The position numbers were made by a program, and so were the translations under genes. Shown here in pieces: positions 32,789-41,170 of a DNA stretch of 64,000 bases. Where the stretch lies: positions 1 through 64,000 of the forward strand of contig DAOULH010000004.1 of NCBI GenBank assembly GCA_034420475.1. Reading direction: 5' to 3'. Positions within the stretch are counted from its first letter, which is position 1. Every line of letters begins with the position of its first letter. The notes under the pieces are model-generated. The model was not told the origin of the DNA, did not search any database, and saw only the letters and a list, made by a program, of their open reading frames with translations. The DNA comes from Bin87 sp034420475. GTDB lineage: Bacteria; Chloroflexota; Dehalococcoidia; Lucifugimonadales; UBA3495.

Positions 32789-34117
32789 TCAGCGTGAGTC
32801 CATCACGATGGATTCCAGCTCATCCGGGTCTTTCGGTATGGCTTCCGAAAGCACGCGGAAGCCATCTTCCGTGACGAGCACGTCGTCCTCGATACGGATG
32901 CCGATTCCTCGATAGATGTCAGGGGCCTGCTTTGCCTGCGGGCCGAAGTAAAGCCCCGGCTCGATAGTAAGCACCATCCCCGGCCGCAAGCGTACCTGGC
33001 CCCGATCATCCCGGTAAGGGCCGCAGTCGTGCACGTCCAATCCCAGCCAATGGGACGTGGCGTGCATATAGTAGTCACGGTACGACTGTTGTTCCATGAT
33101 GCCGTCAACGCTGCCCGACATTATGCCCAGATCGACCAGGCCCTGGATCAAAGTCCTGGCAGCCGTTCGGTGCACGTCATCGAAGCCCGCGCCGGGCTTG
33201 ACCTCAGCGATGGCCTTGCGCTGGGACTCCAGGGTCAATTCGTAGATCGCCCGCTGCGGAGCGGTGAACTTGCCGGAGACCGGCCACGTCCGGGTGACAT
33301 CAGCGGTGTAGAAACCGTATTCAGCCCCGGCGTCGATCAGCAACAGATCTTCAGGCCCCAGCGCGTCCCGATTCCGAATGTAATGCAGGACACAGGCGTT
33401 GGCCCCCCCGGCCACGATGGAAGGATAGCCGTTGCGCGGCGAACCCAGCTGCCGGAATGGGCGCTCAAGTGCGGCTTGAACCTCGTATTCGTGGACTCCC
33501 GGCGCTGCGGTACGCATGGCGGCATCAAAGCCGTGGGCGGTGATGTCGATTGCCCGCTGAAGAAGGGCGATCTCATCGTCGGTCTTGATCTGACGCATCA
33601 GGTCGATGGCCGGGGTGGGGTCCTCGATGCGCCGAATGGGCTTCGCGCCTCGCTGGGCCAGGGCGCGGCGGCGCTGGACCAAACTTGAAACGATTCCGTC
33701 CACCCGATCATCGCTACCCAGAGCGTAATGGACCGTATCGTAGTCCGCAAGCAGCTTGGGAAGTTGACTGTCCAGCTGATCGATGGAGTAGGCGGCGTTG
33801 GCACCCAAGGGTCCGACGGCGCCCCGCACGCCCGCGCGATAGCCCACCCAGATCTCGAAGGTGGGGTCATAGGGACGTACGAAGAGGGTATACGGAGTGC
33901 GTGAGCCCGGGCGCAGCACCGCCACCGCATCGGGTTCGTCGAACCCGGTCAGGTACCAGAAGGTGGAAGGCTGGCGGTACTCGTGGTCGACGTCGTTATT
34001 GCGAGCCGACTCGTGGCCTGCGGCCAGGACAATCGCGCCGTTTGAAAGGGATTCCATCAGCCGTCTGCGGCGGCTGTTGAATTCGCGGGGTTCGGTTGCC
34101 AGAACGTCGGCGCTCAT
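32789..34117 (-). CDS. pepP: Xaa-Pro aminopeptidase (M24B)
   Basis: A 442-residue protein. The N-terminal AMP_N-type domain has NNDVDHEYRQPSTFWYLTGFDEPDAV. The C-terminal pita-bread domain has the metal ligands in LLIDAGAEYGFYTADVTRTWP (two Asp), HATSHWLGLDVHD (His), TIEPGLYF (Glu) and GIGIRIEDDVLVTEDG (Glu). It removes an N-terminal residue ahead of proline using two Mn ions. No clear Shine-Dalgarno is seen before ATG 34117; a start at residue 21 (MESLSNGA) is possible but would trim the conserved N-terminus. Confidence 0.95.
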   Translation of the reverse strand: MSADVLATEPREFNSRRRRLMESLSNGAIVLAAGHESARNNDVDHEYRQPSTFWYLTGFDEPDAVAVLRPGSRTPYTLFVRPYDPTFEIWVGYRAGVRGAVGPLGANAAYSIDQLDSQLPKLLADYDTVHYALGSDDRVDGIVSSLVQRRRALAQRGAKPIRRIEDPTPAIDLMRQIKTDDEIALLQRAIDITAHGFDAAMRTAAPGVHEYEVQAALERPFRQLGSPRNGYPSIVAGGANACVLHYIRNRDALGPEDLLLIDAGAEYGFYTADVTRTWPVSGKFTAPQRAIYELTLESQRKAIAEVKPGAGFDDVHRTAARTLIQGLVDLGIMSGSVDGIMEQQSYRDYYMHATSHWLGLDVHDCGPYRDDRGQVRLRPGMVLTIEPGLYFGPQAKQAPDIYRGIGIRIEDDVLVTEDGFRVLSEAIPKDPDELESIVMDSR

Positions 34118-34223
34118 TGAGAAAGAGGCTCACTGCCGGGGGCGTTACCAGTCTCTAATCCCTCTTTGACCGTGCGGAATTATAACAGTGGGCCACGCTC
34201 GTCGCAATACTGGAAAAACAAGC

Positions 34224-34383
34224 GTAACTGTTCAGAGTTGCGGGGAAAGTGTCATTGCGAGCGCAGCGCGGCAATCTCGTTGGCGCCGGGGAGCCCTTTG
34301 GGGCAGACGTCGCGGCTACGGCGTCGAGATTGCCACGGCGCCAGCGCCTCGCAATGACAACCCCCTGGATTCTGAACGGTTAC
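34224..34383. repeat. MITE-like composite palindrome, copy 2
   Basis: 160 bp with terminal GTAACTGTTCAGA / TCTGAACGGTTAC and nested CATTGCGAG and GGCAATCTCG inverted blocks. It is flanked by a direct repeat AAACAAGC(G) at 34216-34224 and 34384-34392. Same orientation as copies 3 and 4. Confidence 0.88.
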
Positions 34384-34543
34384 AAACAAGCGCGCAGTGT
34401 CCGGTTTCGTTGGTTCAATTTTCCCGCCCATTCCTGCGAAAGCCGGGATCAAGTAGCGTTTCCCGGACTCCGGCTTTCGTCAGAGCGACGGATCATCAAC
34501 CGAACCACCCAAAACGCAACGCTGCCCTTGCGCACGATTTCTC

Positions 34544-34572
34544 TTGCGCTGTGTCAAAACATGGGTTATATT
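34544..34572 (+). promoter_or_regulatory. Promoter of the His-rich peptide gene
   Basis: TTGCGC (34544-34549) and TATATT (34567-34572), 17 bp apart, 74 nt before the ATG. Confidence 0.7.
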
Positions 34573-34591
34573 GATACTTGAAGCAAGTATC
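34573..34591 (+). promoter_or_regulatory. Palindromic operator at the transcription start
   Basis: GATACTTG-AAG-CAAGTATC is a perfect 8-bp inverted repeat that abuts the -10 box and covers the expected +1. This is a typical repressor position. The half-site ATTGATACT also occurs upstream of the CDF gene (near 36040). By context a metal sensor (Zur-, ArsR- or CopY-like) is likely, but the sequence does not match a consensus I can name. Confidence 0.6.
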
Positions 34592-34645
34592 CGCGAACGG
34601 CACGGATGCAGATAGACTAGGTCGCGACGCTAGGAGGCGCAGACG

Positions 34646-34891
34646 ATGGTAATGCAGAAGCACGACATTCACGAGTGCGATACCCACGAACACCACGGCG
34701 ATGAGCCGGGCCATGTCCACGACATCCACGAGTGTGACGGCCACGAACATCATGCGGAAGTGCATGACCACAACATCCACGAGTGCGATACTCACGAACA
34801 CCACGGCGATGAGCCGGGCCACGTACACGACATCCACGAATGCGACGGCCACGAGCACCACGAGCACGACCACGCCGGGCACGTTCACTAA
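34646..34891 (+). CDS. His-rich metal-binding repeat peptide
   Basis: An 81-residue protein with AGGAGG 9 nt before the ATG. It is almost entirely a tandem repeat: two long units of about 36 residues, each with IHECDTHEHHGDEPGHVHD and then IHECDGHEHH. Roughly a third of residues are His; there are four HEC motifs (one Cys each) and many acidic residues. No signal peptide. It should bind several Zn, Ni, Co or Cu ions as a cytosolic buffer. The palindromic operator, the convergent CDF gene with its own His-rich N-terminus, and the ZnuB-type permease beyond support a zinc-type role. A terminator follows. Confidence 0.85.
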   Translation: MVMQKHDIHECDTHEHHGDEPGHVHDIHECDGHEHHAEVHDHNIHECDTHEHHGDEPGHVHDIHECDGHEHHEHDHAGHVH

Positions 34892-34913
34892 GCGTTACAC
34901 TCCCAGTGCGATA

Positions 34914-34937
34914 AGGCCCCGGCTTCGGCTGGGGCCT
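34914..34937 (+). terminator. Terminator of the His-rich peptide gene
   Basis: AGGCCCC pairs with GGGGCCT around GGCTTCGGCT, followed by CTTTTTGTTT on the plus strand. Confidence 0.88.
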
Positions 34938-34973
34938 CTTTTTGTTTGGCGCGCCGGCCCGTGTCACCAGAAT

Positions 34974-36026
34974 CTATAAGGGCAACAATCTCCGTCGGCT
35001 CGTGCGCTGCAGGGCCTCAAGATGACCCACGTGGTGATCCTCGGTGCAGCCCTCAATCGACTGCTCTACCTGGAAAGTGATGTGACTGATGCCGAATTCA
35101 TCGCTGGCGATGGCTCGCAGTTGCCGCAGTGTCCGCTCGACCTCCTCTTTGGGCAAAGCGGGGTCAAGCAGCACGTGGGCGGTGAGCGCCTCGTAGCCCG
35201 ACGTAATGGTCCAGCAATGGACGTCGTGGATCAGCGTCACGCCGGGTACTTCCTCCAGCGTGTGACACACCTGGTACATATCCAGGCGGCGGGGTGTGCC
35301 TTCCACCAGCACCTGGAAAACCTTCTGCACCAGGCTCCACGAACTGGCCAAAATCAACAGGCCGATCAGAACGCTGATAATCGGGTCGGCCAGATTCCAG
35401 TCCAGGAACCACACCAGCAGCGCCGAGATTACCACGCCGATAGAACCCAGCAAATCGGCCACCACATGCCAGAAGGCCGCCTCAACGTTGAGGCTGTGCT
35501 CCGCCGAACTGTGCAGTATGAAGACTACCGCAATGTTGATCACCAGTCCGATTGCGCCCACGATGAGCATTTGCATTCCCAGCACTTCAGGGGGGTCACT
35601 GAAACGGTGGAAGGCTTCCAGAAAGATCCAGCCGGCAATCAACCACAGGCTGAGGGCGTTGACCAGCGCGGCCAGTATCTCGGTGCGGTGATAGCCGAAA
35701 GTGCGTTCTACGGAGGCCGGCCGGCTGGAAATCCACATCGCGAACAGTGCCAGGGCGATGGCCGCGGCGTCGGTAAACATATGGGCAGCGTCGGCCAGCA
35801 GGGCCAGGCTGCCTGAGATCAGGCCGCCGATGATCTCGACCACCATATAGCTGCCTATCAGCCCCAGAGAGATATACAGACGGCGGCGGCCGGCTTCTCT
35901 CAGATCGTGGTCATGGCCCGCGTGATCGTGACCCGCGTGGTCTTCATGCGCCCCGTGCTCATGGCCCGCGTGATCGTGGCCCGAAGGCGCAGGGCCTCTG
36001 GCATCGCTCTCCCTGTCATGCATCAT
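34974..36026 (-). CDS. Cation diffusion facilitator (zinc-type efflux)
   Basis: A 350-residue protein with GGAGG before ATG 36026. The N-terminal ~45 residues are His/Asp/Gly-rich (HDHAGHEHGAHEDH...), then six membrane helices. The transport site is made of HMFTD (helix 2) and HVVAD (helix 5). The C-terminal cytoplasmic domain has HDVHCWTITSGYEALTAHV. It exports Zn2+ or Cd2+/Co2+ in exchange for protons. It converges on the His-rich peptide gene and is next to the ZnuB-type permease. The upstream sequence shares the half-site ATTGATACT with the peptide's operator. Confidence 0.95.
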   Translation of the reverse strand: MMHDRESDARGPAPSGHDHAGHEHGAHEDHAGHDHAGHDHDLREAGRRRLYISLGLIGSYMVVEIIGGLISGSLALLADAAHMFTDAAAIALALFAMWISSRPASVERTFGYHRTEILAALVNALSLWLIAGWIFLEAFHRFSDPPEVLGMQMLIVGAIGLVINIAVVFILHSSAEHSLNVEAAFWHVVADLLGSIGVVISALLVWFLDWNLADPIISVLIGLLILASSWSLVQKVFQVLVEGTPRRLDMYQVCHTLEEVPGVTLIHDVHCWTITSGYEALTAHVLLDPALPKEEVERTLRQLRAIASDEFGISHITFQVEQSIEGCTEDHHVGHLEALQRTSRRRLLPL

Positions 36027-36198
36027 TATCCTCCGTTATTGATACTATAGGCTCCGACGACTCAGGCCGTCAACAGCGGAGAATGATGGTCTTCAAGACA
36101 TTTGCGACGCCGGCCGGTCAAACTTCAGCGCGAGATCCAGCCCACAGGTGTCCGGCCTGCCGGTTTTCGGGACGGTCCGCATCTGGCGCCGGTATTCG

Positions 36199-37062
36199 TC
36201 AAGCCTCCGTCACCGTTGGTGAATTCGGGCGCAGCCAGGACCTGAGAAACCCCCGTCGGGGAGACAGTGCGGCCACTAACAGGAGCAGTCCGACGGATAC
36301 CACCACGATGGTGGGCCCTGTTGGCAGGTCAAAGTAATAAGAGCAGTACAATCCGATAATCACCGCGAGCAGGGCGCAAGCCACGCTGGCCGCCATTATC
36401 GACGACAGCCGCCGGGCCAGCAGGGTGCCGGTAACCGACGGCACGACCAGCAGGGACATGACCATCACGTTGCCCACGGTTTTGATGGCGGCAACGGTCG
36501 TCAGCGCCACCAGCAACGGCAGCATATACTCGAGGAACCGCACCGGTACGCCGGCGGCCTCCGCCACGGTGGAGTCATAAGTAGTGAACACCAACTCCTT
36601 GTAGAAGGCCCACACCACTCCCATGACCCCGAGCGCCAGGACCCCGACGCTCAAAACGTCGAGCCACGAAGCACCCAGGACGTTGCCAAACAGTATCCCC
36701 AGCAAGTCTCCGGCATAGCTGGCCAGCGAGTTGATGATGATGACCCCTACGGCAAAACCACCGGCGAACATCACGCCGATGATGGCATCGATGCGGATGC
36801 CCGTGCGACGTGACAAGGTTGAAATCACCAGCGACGCGGGAACCGCCCAGCAGAGCGCCCCAAGGAACACGTTGGCGCCAAATATGAACGCCGCGGCCAT
36901 ACCGGTCAGCGACGAATGGGCGATGGCGTCGCCGAGAAAAGCCATGCCACGCAGAACGACGAACGTGCCGACTATGCCGCAGGCAGTGGCAGCCAGGGCT
37001 GACACCAACAGCGCGCGCTGCATGAAGCCATACTGCATCGGCTCGATGATCAGGTCGAGCAC
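36199..37062 (-). CDS. ZnuB/TroC-type metal ABC transporter permease
   Basis: A 287-residue protein from GTG 37062 with GGAGG 5 nt upstream; the ATG farther upstream adds an implausible Ser/Arg/Pro-rich stretch. It opens DLIIEPMQYGFMQRALLVSAL, with ~8 hydrophobic helices, GMAFLGDAIAHSSLTGMAAAF (typical of the family), and KTVGNVMVMSLLVVPSVTG. It is a membrane channel subunit for Zn2+ or Mn2+ uptake. The ATPase and binding protein are not adjacent, so the permease is an orphan in this window. The 172-bp gap to the CDF gene holds no gene. Confidence 0.92.
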   Translation of the reverse strand: MLDLIIEPMQYGFMQRALLVSALAATACGIVGTFVVLRGMAFLGDAIAHSSLTGMAAAFIFGANVFLGALCWAVPASLVISTLSRRTGIRIDAIIGVMFAGGFAVGVIIINSLASYAGDLLGILFGNVLGASWLDVLSVGVLALGVMGVVWAFYKELVFTTYDSTVAEAAGVPVRFLEYMLPLLVALTTVAAIKTVGNVMVMSLLVVPSVTGTLLARRLSSIMAASVACALLAVIIGLYCSYYFDLPTGPTIVVVSVGLLLLVAALSPRRGFLRSWLRPNSPTVTEA

Positions 37063-37147
37063 AGAGACCTCCGGTAGGCCGGCCGCGCCGGCCTTTTCTG
37101 ATGACCCGTGGGGCCGTGGTCCCGGGTCAGGCTGCTGAATGCGTTGT

Positions 37148-37900
37148 TTATAGTTTGCCGGCGGCGCGCAGTTGATTGCGCACCTTGCCGACGCCACCGA
37201 ACTTGAGCCGCAGGAGGCCCTTGACGTCCTCCCAGGCGGTCCGGATGATGCGGACACGGGTGTCGGGATCGTCAGTCCAGCGCACCGGTATCTCCCGGAT
37301 GCGAAAACCGCACTTTTGGGCAAGGATCAGCAATTCCGAATCGAAAAACCATCCATTGTCCAAAACCAGCGGCGCCAGATCGTGGGCAACTCTCCGGCTC
37401 ACCGCTTTGAACCCGCACTGGGCGTCACGAAACGGCGTGAAAAACATGGACCGAAACAACAGGCTGTACCCGCGTGAAGTTATCTCGCGCTTCAGCGTTC
37501 GCCCGATGACCCGTGAGTCGGGCAGCAGGCGGGAGCCGATGGCGACGTGGTATCCCTCATCGGCAATCGCCGACACGACTTCGGGCAGGTGCGCGAGGTC
37601 GGTGGAGAGGTCAACGTCCATGTAAACCATGACGTCCGCGATGCTTTCGGTCCACGCCCGGCGCAACGCCCGGCCGCGTCCGCGTTCGGTGAGGCTGATA
37701 TATCGCACCTCTTCGAATCGGTCCGCGAGGTCAGCAGCAGCCTCGAGCGTACCGTCGGTGGAGCCGTTGTCGGCAACCACGATGTTCCAGTCGTATCCAT
37801 CCATGTTGGATGACATAAACTGGTGAAGCCGACAAACGCTCCCGGGAAGCGCGCGTTCTTCATTCAGGCACGGTATGATCACGTCAAGGCTGGTTCGCAT
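37148..37900 (-). CDS. Family 2 glycosyltransferase (dolichol-phosphate mannosyltransferase-like)
   Basis: A 250-residue protein from ATG 37900, opening SLDVIIPCLNEERALPGSV, with VVADNGSTDGTLEAA, RGRGRALRRAW, the metal DxD in VYMDVDLSTDL, AIGSRLL and DAQCGFKAVSR. The GT-A fold with QCGFKA is typical of polyprenyl-phosphate glycosyltransferases. No membrane helices are present, so it is probably a soluble, membrane-peripheral enzyme making a lipid-linked sugar. A TATAAT ends about 10 nt before the ATG, so the mRNA may be leaderless. Confidence 0.92.
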   Translation of the reverse strand: MRTSLDVIIPCLNEERALPGSVCRLHQFMSSNMDGYDWNIVVADNGSTDGTLEAAADLADRFEEVRYISLTERGRGRALRRAWTESIADVMVYMDVDLSTDLAHLPEVVSAIADEGYHVAIGSRLLPDSRVIGRTLKREITSRGYSLLFRSMFFTPFRDAQCGFKAVSRRVAHDLAPLVLDNGWFFDSELLILAQKCGFRIREIPVRWTDDPDTRVRIIRTAWEDVKGLLRLKFGGVGKVRNQLRAAGKL

Positions 37901-37909
37901 AATTGAGAC

Positions 37910-37915
37910 ATTATA
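37910..37915 (-). promoter_or_regulatory. -10 box immediately before the glycosyltransferase ATG
   Basis: TATAAT on the minus strand ends about 10 nt before the start codon. No Shine-Dalgarno lies between them, which suggests leaderless initiation. Confidence 0.45.
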
Positions 37916-38057
37916 GCAACAAGGAGTCGCGGGATGACGCCGGCAGCGCGAGGCATTCTCCGCGCCTGGCTCTCCCGACGCCGGTTGGCGCGACCGTAAG
38001 GCCGAACGGCGAAATGCTGATAGTGCGCGCTGACAGTGCACATGGACGCGCAAAATT

Positions 38058-38220
38058 GTAACGGTTCAGACTTGCAGGGAAAGCGTCATTGCGAGCGCAG
38101 CGCGGCAATCCCGTTGGCGCAGGAGAGTCCCTTGGGGCAGACGTTGCGGCTACGGCGTCAAGATTGCCACGGCGCGAGCGCCCCGCAATGACAACCTCCT
38201 CCCGGATTCTGAACAGTTAC
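38058..38220. repeat. MITE-like composite palindrome, copy 3
   Basis: 163 bp with ends GTAACGGTTCAGA / TCTGAACAGTTAC and the shared inner blocks. Near-identical 9-bp flanks GCAAAATTG (38050-38058) and GCGAAATTG (38221-38229) resemble a target-site duplication. The right flank runs into the -35 of the korAB promoter. Confidence 0.87.
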
Positions 38221-38226
38221 GCGAAA

Positions 38227-38256
38227 TTGACAAATATCGAAGCCCGGTGCTATATT
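38227..38256 (+). promoter_or_regulatory. Promoter of korAB
   Basis: TTGACA (38227-38232) and TATATT (38251-38256) with 18 bp spacing. It begins right at the edge of MITE copy 3 and is followed by a ~215-nt leader. Confidence 0.75.
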
Positions 38257-38473
38257 CCGTTCGATTAACAGACGGCGTTATCGTGTTCGTGATTAACGAT
38301 GTCGAATGCGGCACGACGAGTTTGTGGCCCAAATTTTCGGTGACAGCCAATAGCGCCTCCCGCACGGATGTGGGCAGGTGTTTTTTTGACTGCGTTCTGA
38401 AATGCGTGAACCCCTTAGTGGATCAAGCCGGCCCTGTTTTCGCCGATAACGGCCGTTGCGGAGGAACCTCCAG

Positions 38474-40183
38474 ATGCTAATGAACGACTTCGTCGTCAGG
38501 TTCGCCGGTGAAGGCGGACAGGGCGTCGTCACTTCGGCCGAAGGACTGGCCCAGGCGTCGACGCAGGTCGGGTATCACGCCCTGACCTACGCGACGTTCC
38601 CGTCCCAAATCCTGGGAGGGCCTACCTGGACCCAGGCCAGGATATGTACCGAACCCATTCTCAGTTCGGGTGACCAGGTGGACGTGCTGGTCGCCTTTAA
38701 CGAGGAAGCTTACGAGACCCACGCTGAAGAGGTGCGGGAAGGCGGCGTGATAATTTACAACGCCGACGACTTCACCATGACCGACCCGAGGTCCTTCGGC
38801 CTGGCCGTCGACTCCCTGGCGCGCTCGACCGGCAACAACCGCGCCGCGAACATGGTGGTGATCGGCGCCCTGGCGCAGCTGGTGCACATGCCCCAGGATT
38901 ACCTGGAGGACTTCGTTGAAGCCAGGTTCCGCCGGGGACGGGATAACGACGACGAGATTATCTCGTCGAACATCGAGGCCATGCGCTTGGGTCGTCAGAA
39001 CGCGGCGGAAAGCGGCTTCGTGCTGGGTGATCTGGCGCCGCCGAATCCCCCGGACTACCAGCAGCTCATGCTCAAGGGGAACGAGGCCATTGCTCTCGGA
39101 GCCACGCACGCGGGCGTCCAGTTCTACGCGGGCTATCCGATCTCGCCGGCCACCACCATCCTGCTGTGGATGGAGCGCAACCTGGTTGGCGAGGACAAAT
39201 TCGCGTATCAGGTCTCTTCGGAGATTGAAGCGATCACGGCGATCCTCGGCGCAGGCTACGCCGGCAAGAAGGCCATGACCGCAACCGCAGGACCGGGCAT
39301 CTCGCTGATGAGCGAGGGACTGGGCCTGGCCTGGATGGCTGAAATCCCGCTGGTGGTGGTCGACGTTCAGCGCGGCGGACCGGCAACGGGTCTGCCCACC
39401 AAGACCGAGCAGTCGGACCTCATGGGATGCCTCTTCCCGGCTCACGGGGACGTCCGGATGCCGATCATCGCCCCCGGCTCGGTGGAAGAGTGTTTCTACG
39501 GAGCGGTGCAGGCCATCAACTGGGCCGAACGCTACCAGGGCCCGGTGATCCTGATGAGCGAGATGTCCATGGCCGAACGGGTGCAGAACATCCCCCGTCC
39601 CGACCTGAGCAAGGTTGCGGTGGAAGAGCGGCTGACCTACGAAGGCGGCAACGGCTACCATCGATATTCGGGCTACGAGCTGTCGCCGATGCCGCTGCCG
39701 GGCGGACCGGGCTCATACGTGGCCAACGGCAGCGAACACGACGAGATGGGCGACACCACCCACCTGCCCAGCCGGCACATCCAGATGACCGAGCGCCGGT
39801 TCAGCAAGCTGAAGCTCCTTGAAGAAAACCACTACGAGAGCGACAACACCCAGGCCAAGATTGCGTTGATGCCGTGGGGCGGCTCCAAGGGTCCGGTGCG
39901 AGAGGCTTACGACGCGCTGCGGGAAGAGGGAATCGACATCGCCTGGTATTACACGATGTTCCTGCACCCGATCCCGCCCAAGCTGCGCGATGAGCTGCGT
40001 GCCAAGGAGCTGGTGATCGTTCCCGAGCTGAACTACCAGGGACAGTGGGCCAACATCCTGCGGTTCCACCGGGTAGCGTCAACGCCGATCACGCAATACA
40101 CCGGGCTGCCCTTCAAGGTCAGCGAGCTGGTGACCAGGGTCAAAGAGATCATGGCAGAACACACGGAGGAAGCACGGGCATGA
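38474..40183 (+). CDS. korA: 2-oxoacid:ferredoxin oxidoreductase, fused gamma-alpha subunit (KorA-type)
   Basis: A 569-residue protein with GGAGGAA before the ATG at 38474. Residues 1-185 are the gamma domain (FAGEGGQGVVTSAEGLAQA, TWTQAR). From ~195 the alpha domain starts GNEAIALGATHAGVQFYAGYPISPAT, then SSEIEAITAILGAGYAGKKAMTATAGPG and RGGPATGLPTKTEQSDL. With KorB it decarboxylates 2-oxoglutarate (or a related 2-oxoacid) to the acyl-CoA and reduces ferredoxin. It overlaps korB by 4 nt. Confidence 0.95.
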   Translation: MLMNDFVVRFAGEGGQGVVTSAEGLAQASTQVGYHALTYATFPSQILGGPTWTQARICTEPILSSGDQVDVLVAFNEEAYETHAEEVREGGVIIYNADDFTMTDPRSFGLAVDSLARSTGNNRAANMVVIGALAQLVHMPQDYLEDFVEARFRRGRDNDDEIISSNIEAMRLGRQNAAESGFVLGDLAPPNPPDYQQLMLKGNEAIALGATHAGVQFYAGYPISPATTILLWMERNLVGEDKFAYQVSSEIEAITAILGAGYAGKKAMTATAGPGISLMSEGLGLAWMAEIPLVVVDVQRGGPATGLPTKTEQSDLMGCLFPAHGDVRMPIIAPGSVEECFYGAVQAINWAERYQGPVILMSEMSMAERVQNIPRPDLSKVAVEERLTYEGGNGYHRYSGYELSPMPLPGGPGSYVANGSEHDEMGDTTHLPSRHIQMTERRFSKLKLLEENHYESDNTQAKIALMPWGGSKGPVREAYDALREEGIDIAWYYTMFLHPIPPKLRDELRAKELVIVPELNYQGQWANILRFHRVASTPITQYTGLPFKVSELVTRVKEIMAEHTEEARA

Positions 40184-41046
40184 GCAAGAAGAACCCGGAA
40201 TACGACTTCAAATGGTGCCCCGGGTGCGGGGACTTCGGCGTGCGTCGCGCGCTGGAGTTTGCCATGATCAACCGGCTGGAAGAAACCGGCCTGCCCATCG
40301 AAAACAACGTCGTCGTGGCCGGTATCGGTTGCAGCGGCAACCTGGTTCACCTGCTGGAAGGTGAACAGCCCTATGGAATCCACGGCATCCATGGTCGGAC
40401 GCTGCCCGTGGCCATGGGGGTCAAGATGGCCCGGCCCGAACTGAACGTGATCGTTGTGGCCGGAGACGGCGACTTCCTGAGCATCGGCGGCGAACACATC
40501 GCCCCACAGGCGGCGCGCAACGTCAATGTCACCGCCGTGATCATGGACAACGGCGTGTACGGTCTCACCAAGGGCCAGAGCTCGCCCACCACCGAAATGG
40601 GCGCCGTGACCAGCAGCACACCCTTCGGCAAAGTGGAAGAAGATCTCGATCCCCTGGAGCTGTACCTCACGCTGGGCGTCTCGTTCATCGCGTCCGGTTT
40701 CTCCGGACAGCCCCGTGTCCTGGCGCGATTGATCAACGAGGGCATGAACCACGACGGAATGTCGATGATCCATGTCCAGTCGCCCTGCGTGACTTACAAC
40801 GACACCTTCCAGCTGATCAAAGGCAACGCCAAAGAGGGCATTGCCCCGGCGCTGTGGGACATCCCCGACGACCACGACCCGTCTAGCAAGCAGGCGGCCT
40901 ACGACCTGGTTCAACAGGGTGGCCTCCCCGTCGGTGTCATCTATAAGGATGAAAGCCGCGCCTCGCTGGAGACCAACATGGACTCCATCCGGGCCAAGGC
41001 CCGAGAGCGCTCCATGGAGCAGTTGATGAACGCCTACGCGTTCTAA
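40180..41046 (+). CDS. korB: 2-oxoacid:ferredoxin oxidoreductase beta subunit (KorB-type)
   Basis: A 288-residue protein whose ATG overlaps the korA stop (ATGA), with GGAGGA upstream. It has the iron-sulfur/thiamine start FKWCPGCGDFGV, VAGIGCSGNL, HGIHGRTLPVAMG and the thiamine-diphosphate/Mg site VVAGDGDFLSIG...VTAVIMDNGVYGLTKGQSSPT. The Cys set (CPGC, GCSGN, a later SPCVTYND) binds the 4Fe-4S cluster. The heterodimer feeds reduced ferredoxin from central carbon oxidation. A strong terminator follows. Confidence 0.95.
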   Translation: MSKKNPEYDFKWCPGCGDFGVRRALEFAMINRLEETGLPIENNVVVAGIGCSGNLVHLLEGEQPYGIHGIHGRTLPVAMGVKMARPELNVIVVAGDGDFLSIGGEHIAPQAARNVNVTAVIMDNGVYGLTKGQSSPTTEMGAVTSSTPFGKVEEDLDPLELYLTLGVSFIASGFSGQPRVLARLINEGMNHDGMSMIHVQSPCVTYNDTFQLIKGNAKEGIAPALWDIPDDHDPSSKQAAYDLVQQGGLPVGVIYKDESRASLETNMDSIRAKARERSMEQLMNAYAF

Positions 41047-41070
41047 TTCTGCATCGAGACCGCAGAGACC

Positions 41071-41106
41071 AAACGAAGCCGGCGTCGAGAGGCGCCGGCT
41101 TCGTTT
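41071..41106 (+). terminator. Terminator of korAB
   Basis: A 14-bp perfect stem (AAACGAAGCCGGCG / CGCCGGCTTCGTTT) with an 8-nt loop starts 25 nt after the korB stop and is followed by GGTTTATT. Confidence 0.92.
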
Positions 41107-41170
41107 GGTTTATTGGTGTGTTCTCGCCGGCTGGTTCGCACTCCCGGCCAGGGATCTGATCGGCGCCGAA

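Larger units (their letters stand above)
34118..34645. other. Divergent gap between pepP and the His-rich gene
   Basis: Contains MITE-like copy 2 (34224-34383), the promoter at 34544-34572 and the palindromic operator at 34573-34591. The stretch 34393-34540 shows no gene. Confidence 0.6.
37901..38473. other. Divergent gap between the glycosyltransferase and korA
   Basis: Contains MITE-like copy 3, the korAB promoter and a ~215-nt korA leader (38257-38473) with no convincing ORF. The T-run (GTGTTTTTTTGAC near 38380) in the leader is not preceded by a strong hairpin. Confidence 0.5.

Noticed and set aside
36083..36337. An 84-residue plus-strand ORF between the CDF and permease genes
   Set aside because: It overlaps the permease end, has no recognisable domain and no strong ribosome-binding site.
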